Shown: positions 23,080-34,292 of the stretch, one piece after another | Layout of the letters: each line of letters starts with the position of its first letter | Position numbering within the stretch: position 1 is the stretch's first letter | Assembly (NCBI GenBank): GCA_019188255.1 | Contig: JAETXT010000004.1 | Coordinates: 5,332,001 to 5,396,000 of the forward strand | Reading direction: 5' to 3' | DNA from: Verticillium longisporum | Lineage: Eukaryota; Ascomycota; Sordariomycetes; Glomerellales; Plectosphaerellaceae | Length of the DNA: 64,000 bases | Translations under genes and position numbers: made by a program | Notes under the pieces: generated by a model | Seen by the model: the letters and a program-made list of their open reading frames with translations, nothing else | Database searches by the model: none | Told to the model about the DNA's origin: nothing

Positions 23080-23494
23080 AGGGCGCGATATCTGCATGAA
23101 TTGGCTTCTTGTTCAGCGGGCATACACCATGTACATTGGCCAAGGTCGTTTTTGGAGCTAGACATTGGAGACTTTCTGGCCTGTGATTTGAGTCCGATTC
23201 TTGTCTGTTACACGCACTCTAGTGGCTGGACTGAACATGATCAAAGTGATTGTAACATTAGCTTTGTGGTCTAGATACCTGATATCAACCTGAGCTCACA
23301 GCAGCGGAATACCATGACCGATATCAACTGATGCTGGATTTACCTATCCCTTAACCTGTCCGCGTAGACTAACTTGATTATCTTTGCTGAAGACGTGTTA
23401 GGTATATCTCCAGACTGAGCTCAATGTGGGGAGGCTCATACGCGTGCCTCCGACTTTCGGAAGATACGAAGCTTGAGCCGTTGATGAAGCATCT
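23080..23494. other. Short convergent intergenic region
   Basis: Holds the 3' ends of the rRNA methyltransferase gene and the small secreted-protein gene. Nothing else is recognisable. Confidence 0.3.
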
Positions 23495-23854
23495 TCAGCG
23501 GGACCAAGAAGCATAAGCACGCGCCACGCGAGACAGGTTGATACACCTGTCCTTCTTAAACTGGTCGCTGCCACCATCGGCCCAGAAGGTCTGAATGACA
23601 GCACTGGTACCGGGGAAACAGCCGGAGTCGTAGAATTCGGCCCTCTGGCGCCCAGCCCCATAGGCCAGCACGCGGAAGGATCTCGCGTCAACGCGCAGGT
23701 TGTCGTTCCATCTGCACGTGTTGTCCTCCACATTGATCTCCTGCGCAGCGCCACCGCCGGCTGAGCAGTCGCGGCTCGAGAAGATGCGAATCTTGTAAGA
23801 GAGGGCTCCCGTACTCAGAGCGAGCAAGGCAGTGAGGGACTTGGTGACGTGCAT
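23495..23854 (-). CDS. Small secreted cysteine-containing protein (effector-like)
   Basis: A single-exon gene of 119 aa. The N-terminus MHVTKSLTALLALSTGALS is a good signal peptide. The mature part of about 100 residues has four Cys (in SRDCSAG, NTCRW, SGCFPG, DRCINL), enough for two disulphides, and mixes aromatic and Gly residues (VLAYGAGRQRAEFYDSG). No family is recognised. Size, secretion and even Cys number fit the loose class of fungal small secreted proteins, some of which are host-directed effectors; that role is not shown here. The ATG at 23854 is chosen because it starts the signal peptide and has a TATA box about 80 bp upstream. Confidence 0.65.
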   Translation of the reverse strand: MHVTKSLTALLALSTGALSYKIRIFSSRDCSAGGGAAQEINVEDNTCRWNDNLRVDARSFRVLAYGAGRQRAEFYDSGCFPGTSAVIQTFWADGGSDQFKKDRCINLSRVARAYASWSR

Positions 23855-23930
23855 GATGGTGGTTTTAAAGCTGTGAGGGGAGATGTCTGGGCTTGTTGAC
23901 GATATCAAGTGAAGAGTTGGACATCGATCT

Positions 23931-23940
23931 CCTTTATACC
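23931..23940 (-). promoter_or_regulatory. TATA box of the small secreted-protein gene
   Basis: GGTATAAAGG on the minus strand, about 80 bp upstream of the ATG at 23854, a typical distance in filamentous fungi. Confidence 0.5.
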
Positions 23941-24831
23941 CAATAGTCCCTCGTATCGACAAGCAACTAACATGATTGCCAAATGAACCACATTTGACTC
24001 ATAGCATGGTTGTCGATACTTGGTTGGGATGCAGGCATGCATGCATGCGTTGTGAAGGAATGCATATGGCAGACGAGTATCCGTTCAGAAGTGTAAAGGC
24101 TCGTGGTATTGGCTGCGAAACCGCGTAAAGGCAACCGCTCCTTACGACGGAGCCATGAGCCCAAGACTTGGTGCGACGTCAATGGTCTAGAGGACGGATG
24201 GTTCAGGTTTGACTAGAGGCCGCGGAGTGATTGGTGCGCTTGCAATGCGCGTAAACCACCTGACATCCGCGTAAAGGCATGGTCATTAGCTCGCAAAAGG
24301 CGAGACTTCGGAGTTTGAGGTCAAATCCAAGTTCAGGCTGTTTTGCAAGCACAACCATGATTCTATATTCTTCACCAGAGAGTTTGCGCACTGCACTTTG
24401 ATTCCCATGCTTGATATGGGGGCCTCTAGGTTCCAAACAATATGAACACTTTTCCAAATTCAAGACGTATATGTTGTAGCCCAGACAAGTCCACCCCACC
24501 TAGTCCTTTGACTGAACCCCCAAAGTCGATGTAACTCGTACGCCGTTATTATGAGCGGCATCTGTGCTCCAACTATTGTGCATCGCATCCAGGTAAGGAT
24601 CGATAACATCCCGTCATTTACAGTCAAGTTGCCTATCACAGAGGGGATAATATCGTAATCGACAGGGCCAAGTTAACTATAGCATTACTTATGATGCGTA
24701 AAAAGTAATTACGGTCTCAATTGCAACACCTGTTGCCCTGAGCAGGATGGTCACTTTGCCACTGTATCTTATGCCTCCATCGGCAAAAGAGAATTGCGTA
24801 ATGATAGAGCGCAAACCGTGCTCCTACTCCC
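23941..24831. other. Intergenic region before 5S rRNA
   Basis: No coding or RNA gene is supported between the small secreted-protein promoter and the 5S gene. Short frames here show no family features. Confidence 0.3.
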
Positions 24832-24950
24832 ACATACGACCATACCTACTGGAGAACTCGGGATCCCGTCCGCTCTCCCATAGATAAGCCAGTAAGGGTC
24901 GGACTAGTAGTTGGGTGGGTGACCACCAGCGAATCCCTGATGTTGTATGT
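24832..24950 (+). rRNA. 5S rRNA, copy 1
   Basis: The 119-nt sequence starts ACATACGACCATACC and ends TGATGTTGTATGT, the two ends forming helix I. It contains the conserved GGGTGGGTGACCACC block that includes the pol III internal control region and loop E/helix IV. A T-run follows directly as pol III terminator. Dispersed single 5S genes are normal in Pezizomycotina. It is identical to the copy at 62290-62408. Confidence 0.96.
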
Positions 24951-25967
24951 TTTTGATGTTCTAGTCTTCTTTCCAATTATCTGATCTGTTGTCCCAATGC
25001 CGGTTACATTTTGCTGTTTTTGGTGGTTTGCGCGAGGTTTTGATGCGGCCTGATTGGATGCCCTTGTTCACTGCGTGACTGGGTGGCTGAATTTGGGAAC
25101 TTTGTAAGCCTTGAGCCTGGACCAGCATGTCGGCCCCTAAATCGTCGCTGTAATGGAAATGCCTCGTTCGCTTTTGCTGCCATCCCCAGGAAATGAGGCA
25201 TTGTTCCGTAAACCACTACTCAGGAAACTCTTCGAAATGCCTGCTTTAATTGAAGTCCTGAAGTGCGTTATGCTGCTGAACATCGCTGTCACTCAGAAGT
25301 GTGCATGGCAGTATACGGCGAGATTTGCGCTACGAACAGAAGAAGGGCATGGATGAAGCACAGCATCAGGCGCACCGATGCCTGTTCTTCAGTAAACCCC
25401 ACAGTCCCTCGGTCTCGACCGACGAGTTTTATCTGAAAGCTTAGCAACACGTGGTTTGTAATTGAAGGCAGATAGCAGATGTCCATCGGACTCCCCCGCA
25501 ATGTAATCATGACTGATTTCATCTATCCTTTCTGCGATCTCGTCACGTAACAGCTACCGGGATCCGTGGCATTGTAATGTCGAACATATCATATCGGCCG
25601 GTCTGAATACACGCATCCTCCGTCCATTGCCTCAGTAATATTCGCGTGGACTGACAACACTGTGATGCGTCAACACCAACTACTTCATATCCGCACTTTA
25701 TGCTTGCTATGAGCCTGAGTGATAAGATTCGTTCCTGGCTACATCCCTGAGATCATCCCGATGACGCAACCTGAATTCTCCGCGACAACGCTGGGAGCGT
25801 AGGTACATGTATAAGAAAGCACTACCATCAAAGGCAAAATATATTGGGAGAAGAATAAATATTTACTGGGCCACTATATGGGCCGGCATGTCCAAACGGT
25901 CCACTCTTGATACTCGTGTACTTTGTTTCCAACGCATCATCTTCATCCACCTTCGTTGGAGAATCAC
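24951..25967. other. Intergenic region between 5S rRNA and GH43
   Basis: The T-run at 24951-24954 is the 5S terminator. Beyond it no gene, RNA or repeat is supported up to the stop codon of the GH43 gene. Confidence 0.3.
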
Positions 25968-26931
25968 TCAGTAGATGACCGGCCAGCCATTACTGTCGTG
26001 ACGAATGAGATTGATGCCGAGCTGCGCAGTTCCTGCGTTGTTGTAGTAGTGGTAGACCAGCACATCGCCATCACCGTCGGTAAAGACGGCGTTGTGGCCC
26101 GGACCGTGGACGGAGCCGTGGCTCGACATCATCTCCGTGCCACCGCCCTGCATCATCTGCTTGCCGCTCTTGTCGACGTAAGGCCCAGTCACACTCGTGG
26201 ACCGGCCGACCATGATGCGGTAGGTGCTGGCGGCACCCTGGCAGCACCTGTCGAAGGATACCCACAGGTAGTAGTAATTTCCTTTGCGGGTGATGAAGGG
26301 CGCCTCGACAGCACCTCCGTTATCAGGACGGGAGGCAATGGGAGTAATATTGTTGTCGGAACGCTTGCCTGTCTTGGGGTTGAGTGCCACAATCTTGATG
26401 CCGGACCAGAAGGATCCAAAGGAGAGCCACCACTTGCCGGACGCGTCGACAATGAGGTTGCCATCGATGGCGTTGTAATTGCTGTCATCGAAAGACCCAA
26501 TGACGAGGCCCTGGTAGGTCCACGAGCCAGACAGCCCTGTAGTGCTTGTGGCGAGGAAGATGGCCGAGCGGCTGGACCCGAAGCTCGAGGCAGAGTAGTA
26601 CATCAAGTACTTTCCGTCATGGAAGGAAATATCCGGGGCCCAGAGGTTCTTTTCCCCCTTGGTGTAAGTGGTCGTCCATGGTGCGCCGTTGGGAAATGCC
26701 GGGCCGGCGTTGCGCCAGTTGGTGCGGTCGCTAGACGTCTTCAGCGGGACGTTGTCGCCGGTGTAGGCAGCCAGGTATGTTCCGCCGGGAGTCTTGACAA
26801 CCGTAGGGTCGTGGATAAAAAGGTCGCCAGTGACAGGTCCTGGGTTGACATTCTGTCTGGGGACAAGAGTGTGAGCCCATCGCGGACATGGCCAGCATGC
26901 CGCTGATGGCAAGTTGCCGGAGTGACACCAT
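25968..26931 (-). CDS. GH43 endo-1,5-alpha-L-arabinanase, frameshift in signal peptide
   Basis: The mature part (about 305 aa) is a five-bladed-propeller GH43 that cleaves the alpha-1,5-arabinan backbone outside the cell. Blade motifs: FIHDPTVVKT (base Asp), LWAPDISFHDGKYLMYYS, YNAIDGNLIVD (second Asp), GGAVEAPFIT (acid Glu) and GPGHNAVF. A good signal peptide, MVSLRQLAISGMLAMSAMG, starts at 26931 but is out of frame with HTLVPRQNVNPGPVTGD by one base; the extra base lies around 26871-26880. Without it the protein would be 320 aa. No in-frame ATG exists upstream of the mature frame, and the only possible intron there is 31 nt, too short. The gene is either a recent pseudogene or carries a sequencing indel. 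It is divergent from the second GH43. Confidence 0.85.
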
Positions 26932-28451
26932 CTTGAAATTGGAAGGGAAGGCTTGGGGATGAAGTAAAAAGTGGTGGCGGTGCGAGGGCATCAACGAGCT
27001 CACCAGCAGCGTCGCCAAACTGCTGCCTTTCTCTTTATAAGGCTTGCCATGCTGACCCCTTGCTCGGTCGAGATTTCGTCCGGCATTCGTCCAGCTGCCT
27101 AGCCAACGTTCCAGTCCACGTATGCCCCTGTGCCTTAGTATCAACAGGCGCGGGAACACCCCGCTTCCTTTCTGTCCTAGCGCCCCTCGGAGTGATTACC
27201 AAGTGGACTTCGGCACTCGGCTGTCAAGGGTACCGAGCGCCTCTTGCTGGTCCTGGGTATGGCTGCCATACAACGCTCATTTTCCCCCTTCTCTGCTGCT
27301 CAACGGAGTCAATTTTTCCTTCAAATCGCAGCTATACCTGTACAAGAAGCAAATGTGTCGTGGCGCCACATCTCCTATCGTGTGTTGTGGAGGATACGAA
27401 TGCACCTCACTGGTGCGAACAAGCATAGATTCCCAAAATATAGCTCTGCTGGGCCGGCTTGATCGGGATGCCACATGGCTTGGATTACGGACCGAACTTC
27501 GGCGACGAAGGGCCCTGAGATGTCCGTAAAGTTTATACTAGAATAAACTTTCAGCTGATTTTAGGTGCCGCGGCGGAAAGTTCCGACGGTTGGGAACACG
27601 AGATCTCAAGAGAAGAACGCATCGTCGACGTCGTCATTGACCCCCTGTAGCGATCATTCCGAAATTGGAGGACCAGAGGGAGATTGATGGCGGCCAGCCG
27701 AGGTCTTTGGAATTAATGCAATTGTTCTGATGGCCTTCCCGCGAGCACGCGAAACTGCCAAGGCGTGCAGCGAGTTATCCCAGGGCTGATTGCAGGACAA
27801 GAGCTCGGGGGACTTGAAACACACAAATCCTACCTACGCTGTTGACCTGCTCATGCTGCGCGATCCGAAAATGGGCATGCACCCCGGATTCGAACCGTCC
27901 AAGCCTTGCCGTCGGTTCTCGCCAGACCAACGAAGGGCAAGTTCGGGGAAATACCCCGTGTGATACCCCAGAGACAGACATGCAAGTTACGCTCCGTGCC
28001 GCACCTATCAAGCGACTGCCGGGGCTGCGCGTGATGCATCTATCAATCGCCATTGATGGGCAATGCATTTAATAGAAACCAAGAAGCGTCAACTTGGACC
28101 CGCTCCACTTGTAGTCTCTGTAGGCCGGGTTCGCTTTCATCGGATTGGAGCGCATCCAGCCAGATTATCATGAGAGCCAGGGCAAACTCGGTAGCTTACT
28201 TCCGCTTCGGACATGGATTAGCCTGGGCCGTCAACACCACCACGCGGCTTCCGCGAATAGCCTTTGTCAATCGATCGATGTTAGGCAATAAAGTTGCAAC
28301 ACGGAGGCTTTTGCAAGATCCATGCACCTTGGAAAGATAGTCAAGTCAACAGATGGAACTTACAACTATTTAGTGAACCCAAATTGGCCGTTGCAAATGG
28401 AAGATTGTGTGACCTAACGCTCTTGCTCGCGCTCTTACAGCCCAGCACATC
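26932..28451. promoter_or_regulatory. Divergent intergenic region between two GH43 genes
   Basis: 1.5 kb separate the two divergent starts, and no other gene is supported. A B-box-like GGTTCGAATCC on the minus strand near 27889-27899 lacks a matching T-stem and acceptor, so it is not a tRNA. Shared control of the two arabinan-related genes is plausible from the arrangement only. Confidence 0.35.
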
Positions 28452-29503
28452 ATGTTCGTTTCCACGATTCTCAGATATGCATGCGGGCTCCTTGCCGTGG
28501 CCGGCTCTGGTCATGCATTTACCAACCCCATCAGGGCCCCCGGCGGTGCTGATCCACAGGTCACTTGGACTGGCGGATACTACTATCTCATCGCAACCGA
28601 GTGGACCGACCTCAAGCTCAGTCGTGCTCGAACCATTGAAGGGCTCAAAACCGCCGAGAAGCGGACCATCTACACCGATACGAACCCAAACAGGTGCTGC
28701 AACGTCTGGGCTCCAGAACTCCATTATCTCGGGAACCGGTGGTACATCTACTACACGGCGGGGCAGAGTGGAAGCACTAATCTGGGTGGCCAGCGGTCCC
28801 ACGTCCTAGTCGGTAAGCTTTTTCAGAGTGCTATGGTGTTACTCTGCGTATGCTAACTCGTTCGAAATAAGGCGGCGCCACGCCCTGGGATTCATGGTCC
28901 TACGGAGCTCAACTCACTACCGGTTGGGGCATCGACGGCACCATTGTCCGTTTCAATGATTGGGGCAACTACTTTGTCTACTCTTGCATGACCGGTGTGC
29001 CCAACCAGTCAACCTGCGTTCGTCGTCTTGGCAGCAACTTCATCTCATTGACCGGCCCACTCAGCATAATCTCGCAGCCGGACCAGTCGTGGGAGAGAAG
29101 TGAGGTACCCGTCCAGGAGGGTCAGAATGTTCTGTACTTCGGCGGCAAGACCTACATCGCCTACTCTGCCAACTACTGCTGGACGCCTCAGTATTGCGTG
29201 GCGACGCTGGAGTGGGATGGCCAAACTGACCCCATGAATCGTGCTGCCTGGAAGAAGAGCAGCGGCTGCGTCCTCTCAAGCGCCAACGGCAACTATGGCA
29301 CCGGCCACAACAGCTTCTTCATGAGCCCTGATGGCAAAGAGACGTGGACGGCTTTCCATGCCACTACGAACTCGAACGGCGCCTCTGACAACAACCGCAA
29401 CACCATGGTTCAGCCTCTGACTGCCAATTCGAACGGTACGCCCAACTTTGGTCGCGTGCAGAGCAACAGCTACCAGTGGAAGGAGCCGAGCGGCACCCAG
29501 TAA
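28452..29503 (+). CDS. Secreted GH43 arabinofuranosidase/exo-arabinanase-like enzyme
   Basis: Two exons (28452-28812, 28872-29503) encode 330 aa. A signal peptide (MFVSTILRYACGLLAVAGSGHA) leads into a GH43 five-bladed propeller. NPIRAPGGADPQVTW holds the predicted base Asp, CCNVWAPELHYLGNRWYIYYT is a blade motif, GWGIDGTIVRF holds the middle Asp, SEVPVQEGQNVLYF the acid Glu, and GNYGTGHNSFF the conserved His region. It resembles the GH43 branch acting from arabinan ends (exo-alpha-1,5-arabinofuranosidases), which would complement the divergent endo-arabinanase; the subfamily call is tentative. The frame is intact. Confidence 0.85.
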
Positions 29504-30382
29504 GGGTGACAGGTCATACCGATTCCCTGTTCCATCTCTTGATGCCTGCTGCTACATAGGCGCAATCACCGGACGAAATCAATACCTGGACAAAATAGCT
29601 TCATCCGAGTGAATAGTACATATACGTGCCCATGAGACAATCTGCGGATCGTGAAGGACCTTCAAAATCGGTTGTACAGCCATGCGAGGCATACTGAAAC
29701 TCAAGACTAGCTTTCCCAAAAGGTGTTCGCATTTTGAACCAGAACCTGCGCCTGGTGTCACTCAATCGCATTTTGCTGATTGTGTCCCTGAGCCGTTGAC
29801 TGATGTCCAGGGGGGCTTTCTTAGCTGCCCCGAAGTCTTGCGCGCTCTGACTAAAGCGCACATGCCTGTGTTCTAGCTTGATGGCCTCAAGCCCTCGACA
29901 GGGACAAATGTGACGGCGAAGCTGTTGAGATGATTTCATGCTTGCGCCTGAAATGCAACTCTTCAACTTCCCTTCAGGCCAGGTACAACAACCGATCAGT
30001 CTCGGCCAAGCTCAACCACCATTCAGTCACTCACGGCGGCTAGATTCCCAAGCCAAGGCCCTGTGAGTGTGCGCCGTGTCACTCGTTCAGTCGGCTACTA
30101 CCCATTCATCCACAGGGTCAGCGATCATGTGCCATAAGCCGGTTGGCACGGCACGGCATAGGTGGCCGGAGTCCATCAGACATGACGTAGGGAAAAGGAA
30201 ATCAAGATTTCACAATTTTTAACAAACACATCACATGCGCCATCAGCGAGTGAAGATCAACTGTGGATAAAATAAGAGGTATCATAATCTCCAGCGGCCA
30301 GCTGGGCAAAGGTCTCGCTAACGCCAATGTAAATCTAGCAAAAAGAATGTCCGTCTAAACCTGTTTGTCATGCTTTGCCAGT
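29504..30382. other. Convergent intergenic region
   Basis: 3' regions of the GH43 and acyltransferase genes. No additional gene is supported. Confidence 0.3.
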
Positions 30383-31993
30383 CTACTCGTCTATCACACA
30401 CTTCTTCTCGATCCACCTCGCAAACTCGACACACTTGTTGTCGACGACCCGGAGGAAGAGGTCGCTCACCCAGAACACGGGAATCGCCATAAGGATTAGC
30501 CCGAAGAACCAGACGAGGAAGCGGCCGCCCATGTCAGCGCCCTGGAGGCCGCCAACGGGCTCCCAGAGGTAGGGCATCATGCGGTGGTGGATGACCTTCA
30601 TGACGGGCCCGTGGCAGATGTAGAGCGAGTAGCTGACGTCGGCGAGGTACTGGGCGGGCTTGGTGTTGAAGACGCGGCGCAGGGGCTCGATTTGCTGCAG
30701 GGCCAGGACGATCTGCACGGCGCCGATGGCGTACCAGATGAAGATGGGCCACGACTGGCCGCGGCTGCGGTAGGGTTCGGGTGTGTGCTGCAGCAGGAAG
30801 TCAATGGCGGGCGTCTCCTCCCACTTTTCGCGCGGCCAACCGGCGACGTAGAGGGCGAAGATGAGGTTGACGATAAGGAAGCCCTGGAAGATGAGCTTGG
30901 CGACGCTCCGGCGGCGCGAGCCGCCTGCCGTCGACTCGGAGAGGCCGGCAGTGCCGACGCTGGACTCCATGTGGGCGGCCTCCTTGTTCTGTTCGAGAGC
31001 GGCCTTGCGCTCCTTGTGGGCGTCCTGGATGAGCTGGACCTCGGCGAGTACGACACCGGCCATGAACTCCCACCCGGCGTAGTGGCCGTGACGTAGGCAG
31101 AAGGCACCAAGACCGACGACGGCGGCGAGGCGAACATACGTCTTGACGTGACTCAGGCCAGTGATGACGACGAAGAGGAACATGGAAAAGGACATTTCGA
31201 TGGGGATGGTCCAAAGGTGCGAGTCGTAGTCTGGGGTCCTGGACGAGTCCCACTGCCAAATGAATCCGAGAATCTTGATAACCTCGTGCTGCCACTGGTC
31301 AAACTGCTCGTAAAGAGAGCCCTTTGCTTTGCGGGGGATCCAACCGTAGTAGCGAAGGCACATGATGATAAAGGTCGAGACGAGTGTTGGCAGGAAGAGG
31401 CGGAAGCCTCGACGGAAGACACTACTAGCGAGTGTCTTTTGAAGGCTGTCGAATTGACGTGCGCGAATCTGACGCAGCGGCTTGTAGGCGAGAACGAAGC
31501 CCGAGATGACGAAGAAGATGTGGACCATCGGTTTCCCGGCAAAGATGACGCGAAGAAAGGGCAGCTGCAGGGGAGAAGAGGCGGCGTTGTCGCCATCACG
31601 TTGTACGCCGTAGGACATGAGGAGACCCTTGTGGGTGTCGTCAGTGAAGTGGAAGAAGAAGACAATAAGCGAGGCTACACCACGAAGTCCGTCGAGCCAC
31701 GATGTCGGGTGCATTCGTCGAGGCTTGAAGGCACCAGGGCGGATGCGGCTCTGGATGAAAGATGGCAACAGGAAAAACAGAAAGGCCAACAGTCGGTTGT
31801 AGGCTGTCGATCGTGCGGTTCCCTGAGCGGGTAGGGAGTCGAAGTCGGCTTCGCCATTGAACGAGGCGGTAGGCGAGGAAGTTGATGAATCTTGGGAAGG
31901 CGACAGCGCCAGTGGTGTGTAGGATGGTGACAGTGATCTGGTGGAAATGTGATTGATGGCGCCCCGGACGGAGCGTAGCGTGAAAGACAACAT
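30383..31993 (-). CDS. Acyltransferase-3 family integral membrane protein
   Basis: A single-exon gene of 536 aa. After a Ser-rich cytosolic N-terminus (about 1-85) comes the acyltransferase-3 fold: SWLDGLRGVASLIVFFFHF carries the family Arg and the His in helix 1-2, followed by IFFVISGFVLAYKPLR, HLWTIPIEMSFSMFLFVVI and YSLYICHGPVMKVIHHRM. Around ten hydrophobic helices are visible, with a charged loop (about 325-370) between helices. Family members transfer acyl (often acetyl) groups to sugars or lipids at a membrane; the substrate is unknown. The ATG at 31993 is the first in frame; the open frame extends further only from a TTG. Confidence 0.88.
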   Translation of the reverse strand: MLSFTLRSVRGAINHISTRSLSPSYTPLALSPSQDSSTSSPTASFNGEADFDSLPAQGTARSTAYNRLLAFLFFLLPSFIQSRIRPGAFKPRRMHPTSWLDGLRGVASLIVFFFHFTDDTHKGLLMSYGVQRDGDNAASSPLQLPFLRVIFAGKPMVHIFFVISGFVLAYKPLRQIRARQFDSLQKTLASSVFRRGFRLFLPTLVSTFIIMCLRYYGWIPRKAKGSLYEQFDQWQHEVIKILGFIWQWDSSRTPDYDSHLWTIPIEMSFSMFLFVVITGLSHVKTYVRLAAVVGLGAFCLRHGHYAGWEFMAGVVLAEVQLIQDAHKERKAALEQNKEAAHMESSVGTAGLSESTAGGSRRRSVAKLIFQGFLIVNLIFALYVAGWPREKWEETPAIDFLLQHTPEPYRSRGQSWPIFIWYAIGAVQIVLALQQIEPLRRVFNTKPAQYLADVSYSLYICHGPVMKVIHHRMMPYLWEPVGGLQGADMGGRFLVWFFGLILMAIPVFWVSDLFLRVVDNKCVEFARWIEKKCVIDE

Positions 31994-34292
31994 GGTGGAA
32001 GAGATGAGTGTGTAGAATGTATACCCGGGCTGGGCTGCTGATGAAGGCGACAAGCAAGAATCGTGATGTCGACAGGTGGTCCACCGTGTCGCGCTGAGGA
32101 GCTGGGTATGCCTTCAGCTATGGAGGCTAGTGACTGTGGTCACGAGCGAGAGTGTGGCGGCTCGAGGCGAGCAAGCACAGCAATGGTTAGAAGAGACAGA
32201 CAAAATGGACAGACGGGTTCAAGAAAGCATATGAGAGAGTGTGGTTGAAAAGGCACAGGACAAGAACGAAGATGAAGAACGTTGGCCAAGTCCGGCGGCA
32301 GTGGCTGAACACGTTTGAGGACGGTAGAAAGCTAAGCGTCACAGCATTCCGGACGCAAACCTTGGGGTTAAGCAGGAAACGACCGAGCAGGCTGAGCCTC
32401 ACAGGGTCAAACAAGACGCACACACAATCGCCATCTGCCAAGGGAGATGAGCGGCGCTGATCAAAGTGGATATTATGTTTCAGCCGAAGTAACCAGGAAC
32501 GTAGATCTTCCAAGGTCAAGAGCCACGGCACCTAGAGAGACCTACCTTATTCTGGCACCACGATTCGCTCGGACCAGGTCATTATGAGCGCACCACGAAT
32601 CCACTGAGTGGCCAGAAGTTGCCCCGAGCTGCCAGATTGTCCAAATCTCAGCCACGATACAGATAAAAGGGGGTGGGATGGGAGGTTGAGATGCTACGCC
32701 AGTGCCTTGATCGACTGCTGCTCCCTGGTCTTGACGCTGATAAGCGTGCCGCCTGGCGTGGGCCTGGTGCCGGAGGAGGACTTTTGATAGGTTCACGTCT
32801 TCCGAATCATGGAGCCCATGTTCTTACCCCTGAATCATTGCAGATTGAGACTGGCAGGCCAGATGAAGCTTGTCTGCACTCAGCCATCCCAGGCCAGGCT
32901 AGCCTCCTCCACCTGTCATCGCAGAGTAGCCCTCTTATCCTTTTGTGGCCAATCTATCTGCTCCCGTCACTGTGTCTCAGCTCGCGTCTTTTCTTCTCAG
33001 CAAAAGGTTCATCGAGAAAGCCTTGGTCATGACTCTGAACACGTCCAAGCTTCTGCTGGGCTATTCCTGTCCGCCGTGCCATGATCAAATCATCATTCTG
33101 AGGAAACCGATCCCGTTTCAGCCGTGCTCCCAGCCGTGCTCCGACGCGACTTTCAGCATTGTGCCCTCGTTTCGGAACATCACGGCTCGGTTTAAGCTTG
33201 ATTGCTGACGGTGTGTGTGTGTTTGTCTCCCCTGGTCTACACAGCCGAGGTAAGGCACCTTGCATCAAGCTAATCGAGCGCTCCTACCGTAATAGGACGA
33301 CGGCGCATCGCCATGTCCCCTCCTCACGTTGTCAATGAAGTCCATTGGTGCATCGGGCATCCAGCGCGAATGTGGGCTGGCGTGGTTTGGATTCACCCTG
33401 GATACTGCAGCAGCTCCTTATTGCTTATGTTGGCAAAACATCCCCATCCCCCGCAGCGATGCATCTGCCGTCATTTGCATGCTTCGCCCGACAGCTGCAG
33501 GCGTGTGGACGTAGCAGCAGCAGCAGCACCAACCAACGATGGTCCCTTGGCTTGGCAAGGAGCTCCACACGTGGAAGGAGAGATTCTCGCCCGATGTTGG
33601 TTCTCACGACCTTGGCTGTCCGATCTTTGGGACAGCCTAGTGCTTTTCTTCGGAGCGACTTGTCTGCAATCGTCCTTGACAATGTCGGCAACGCAACGAT
33701 TCGCTTCCTCGAGACGTGTTCCAATCTGATACTCGCGTTCAGCAGGCGAGCAACAGAGGGATCATGGGGGCATTGAATTCAACATACAAATTAGGCCTCT
33801 AAGTGGTCACAACGCAAGGTCACCCACCCCTGGGCTTCATCCATGCTTCTTGCGGACCTAGGCCCGCCGGGGCCATCCAGGGAAAAAGCTTGTGTGCCCC
33901 TTGGGTGACCCTTTCAAAGCCTGCCTGTCATGTCTGTTCCCACGCGCCGTCCGCGGCCACTGAGCGCTATCGAATTCGCTGCTGACAGTGGCGTGGTGTC
34001 GCCCCTCTTGGCGCGGGTTTGCGTCTTGTCTTTCAGCACACCTAGAACCTGGCCAGCGACACAAGATCCTTTCCAAGAACCTACGAGTCAGTCCACCGAG
34101 TCGTTGTTGATCATCTTGGGCTCCGTTTGTGGCACGCAGTTGAAGGTCACGGGCCACGACCGTTGTGTTCGCGCTACTCTTCGGAATGCCGAACAGTAGT
34201 TCATACAGCTCACTGTGACGTCCTTCGCATTCCAGCGAAAGCTTAAAATGTACCATGTAGAACTTGGCGGATATCACCAATGTCATGCTGAC
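31994..34292. other. Intergenic region upstream of acyltransferase
   Basis: No gene is supported over about 2.3 kb. Frames are short and unrelated to known families. A GT-repeat tract occurs near 33210-33222. Confidence 0.3.

Noticed and set aside
26860..26931. A 31-nt intron joining the arabinanase signal peptide to the mature frame
   Set aside because: It keeps phase but is shorter than plausible fungal introns and has a poor GTCCGC donor; a one-base insertion is simpler.
27885..27960. tRNA gene on the minus strand with GGTTCGAATCC
   Set aside because: Only three T-stem pairs form, and no A-box or acceptor stem matches.
30584..31834. Plus-strand frames of 170 and 228 aa in the acyltransferase gene
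   Set aside because: Shadows of a well-supported membrane protein on the minus strand; compositions are charged and repetitive without family features.
33858..34292. Extension of the 34.3-34.7 kb fragment to a 252-aa protein
   Set aside because: Residue composition changes after 34293 to shadow-like sequence, and an intron donor is likely there.
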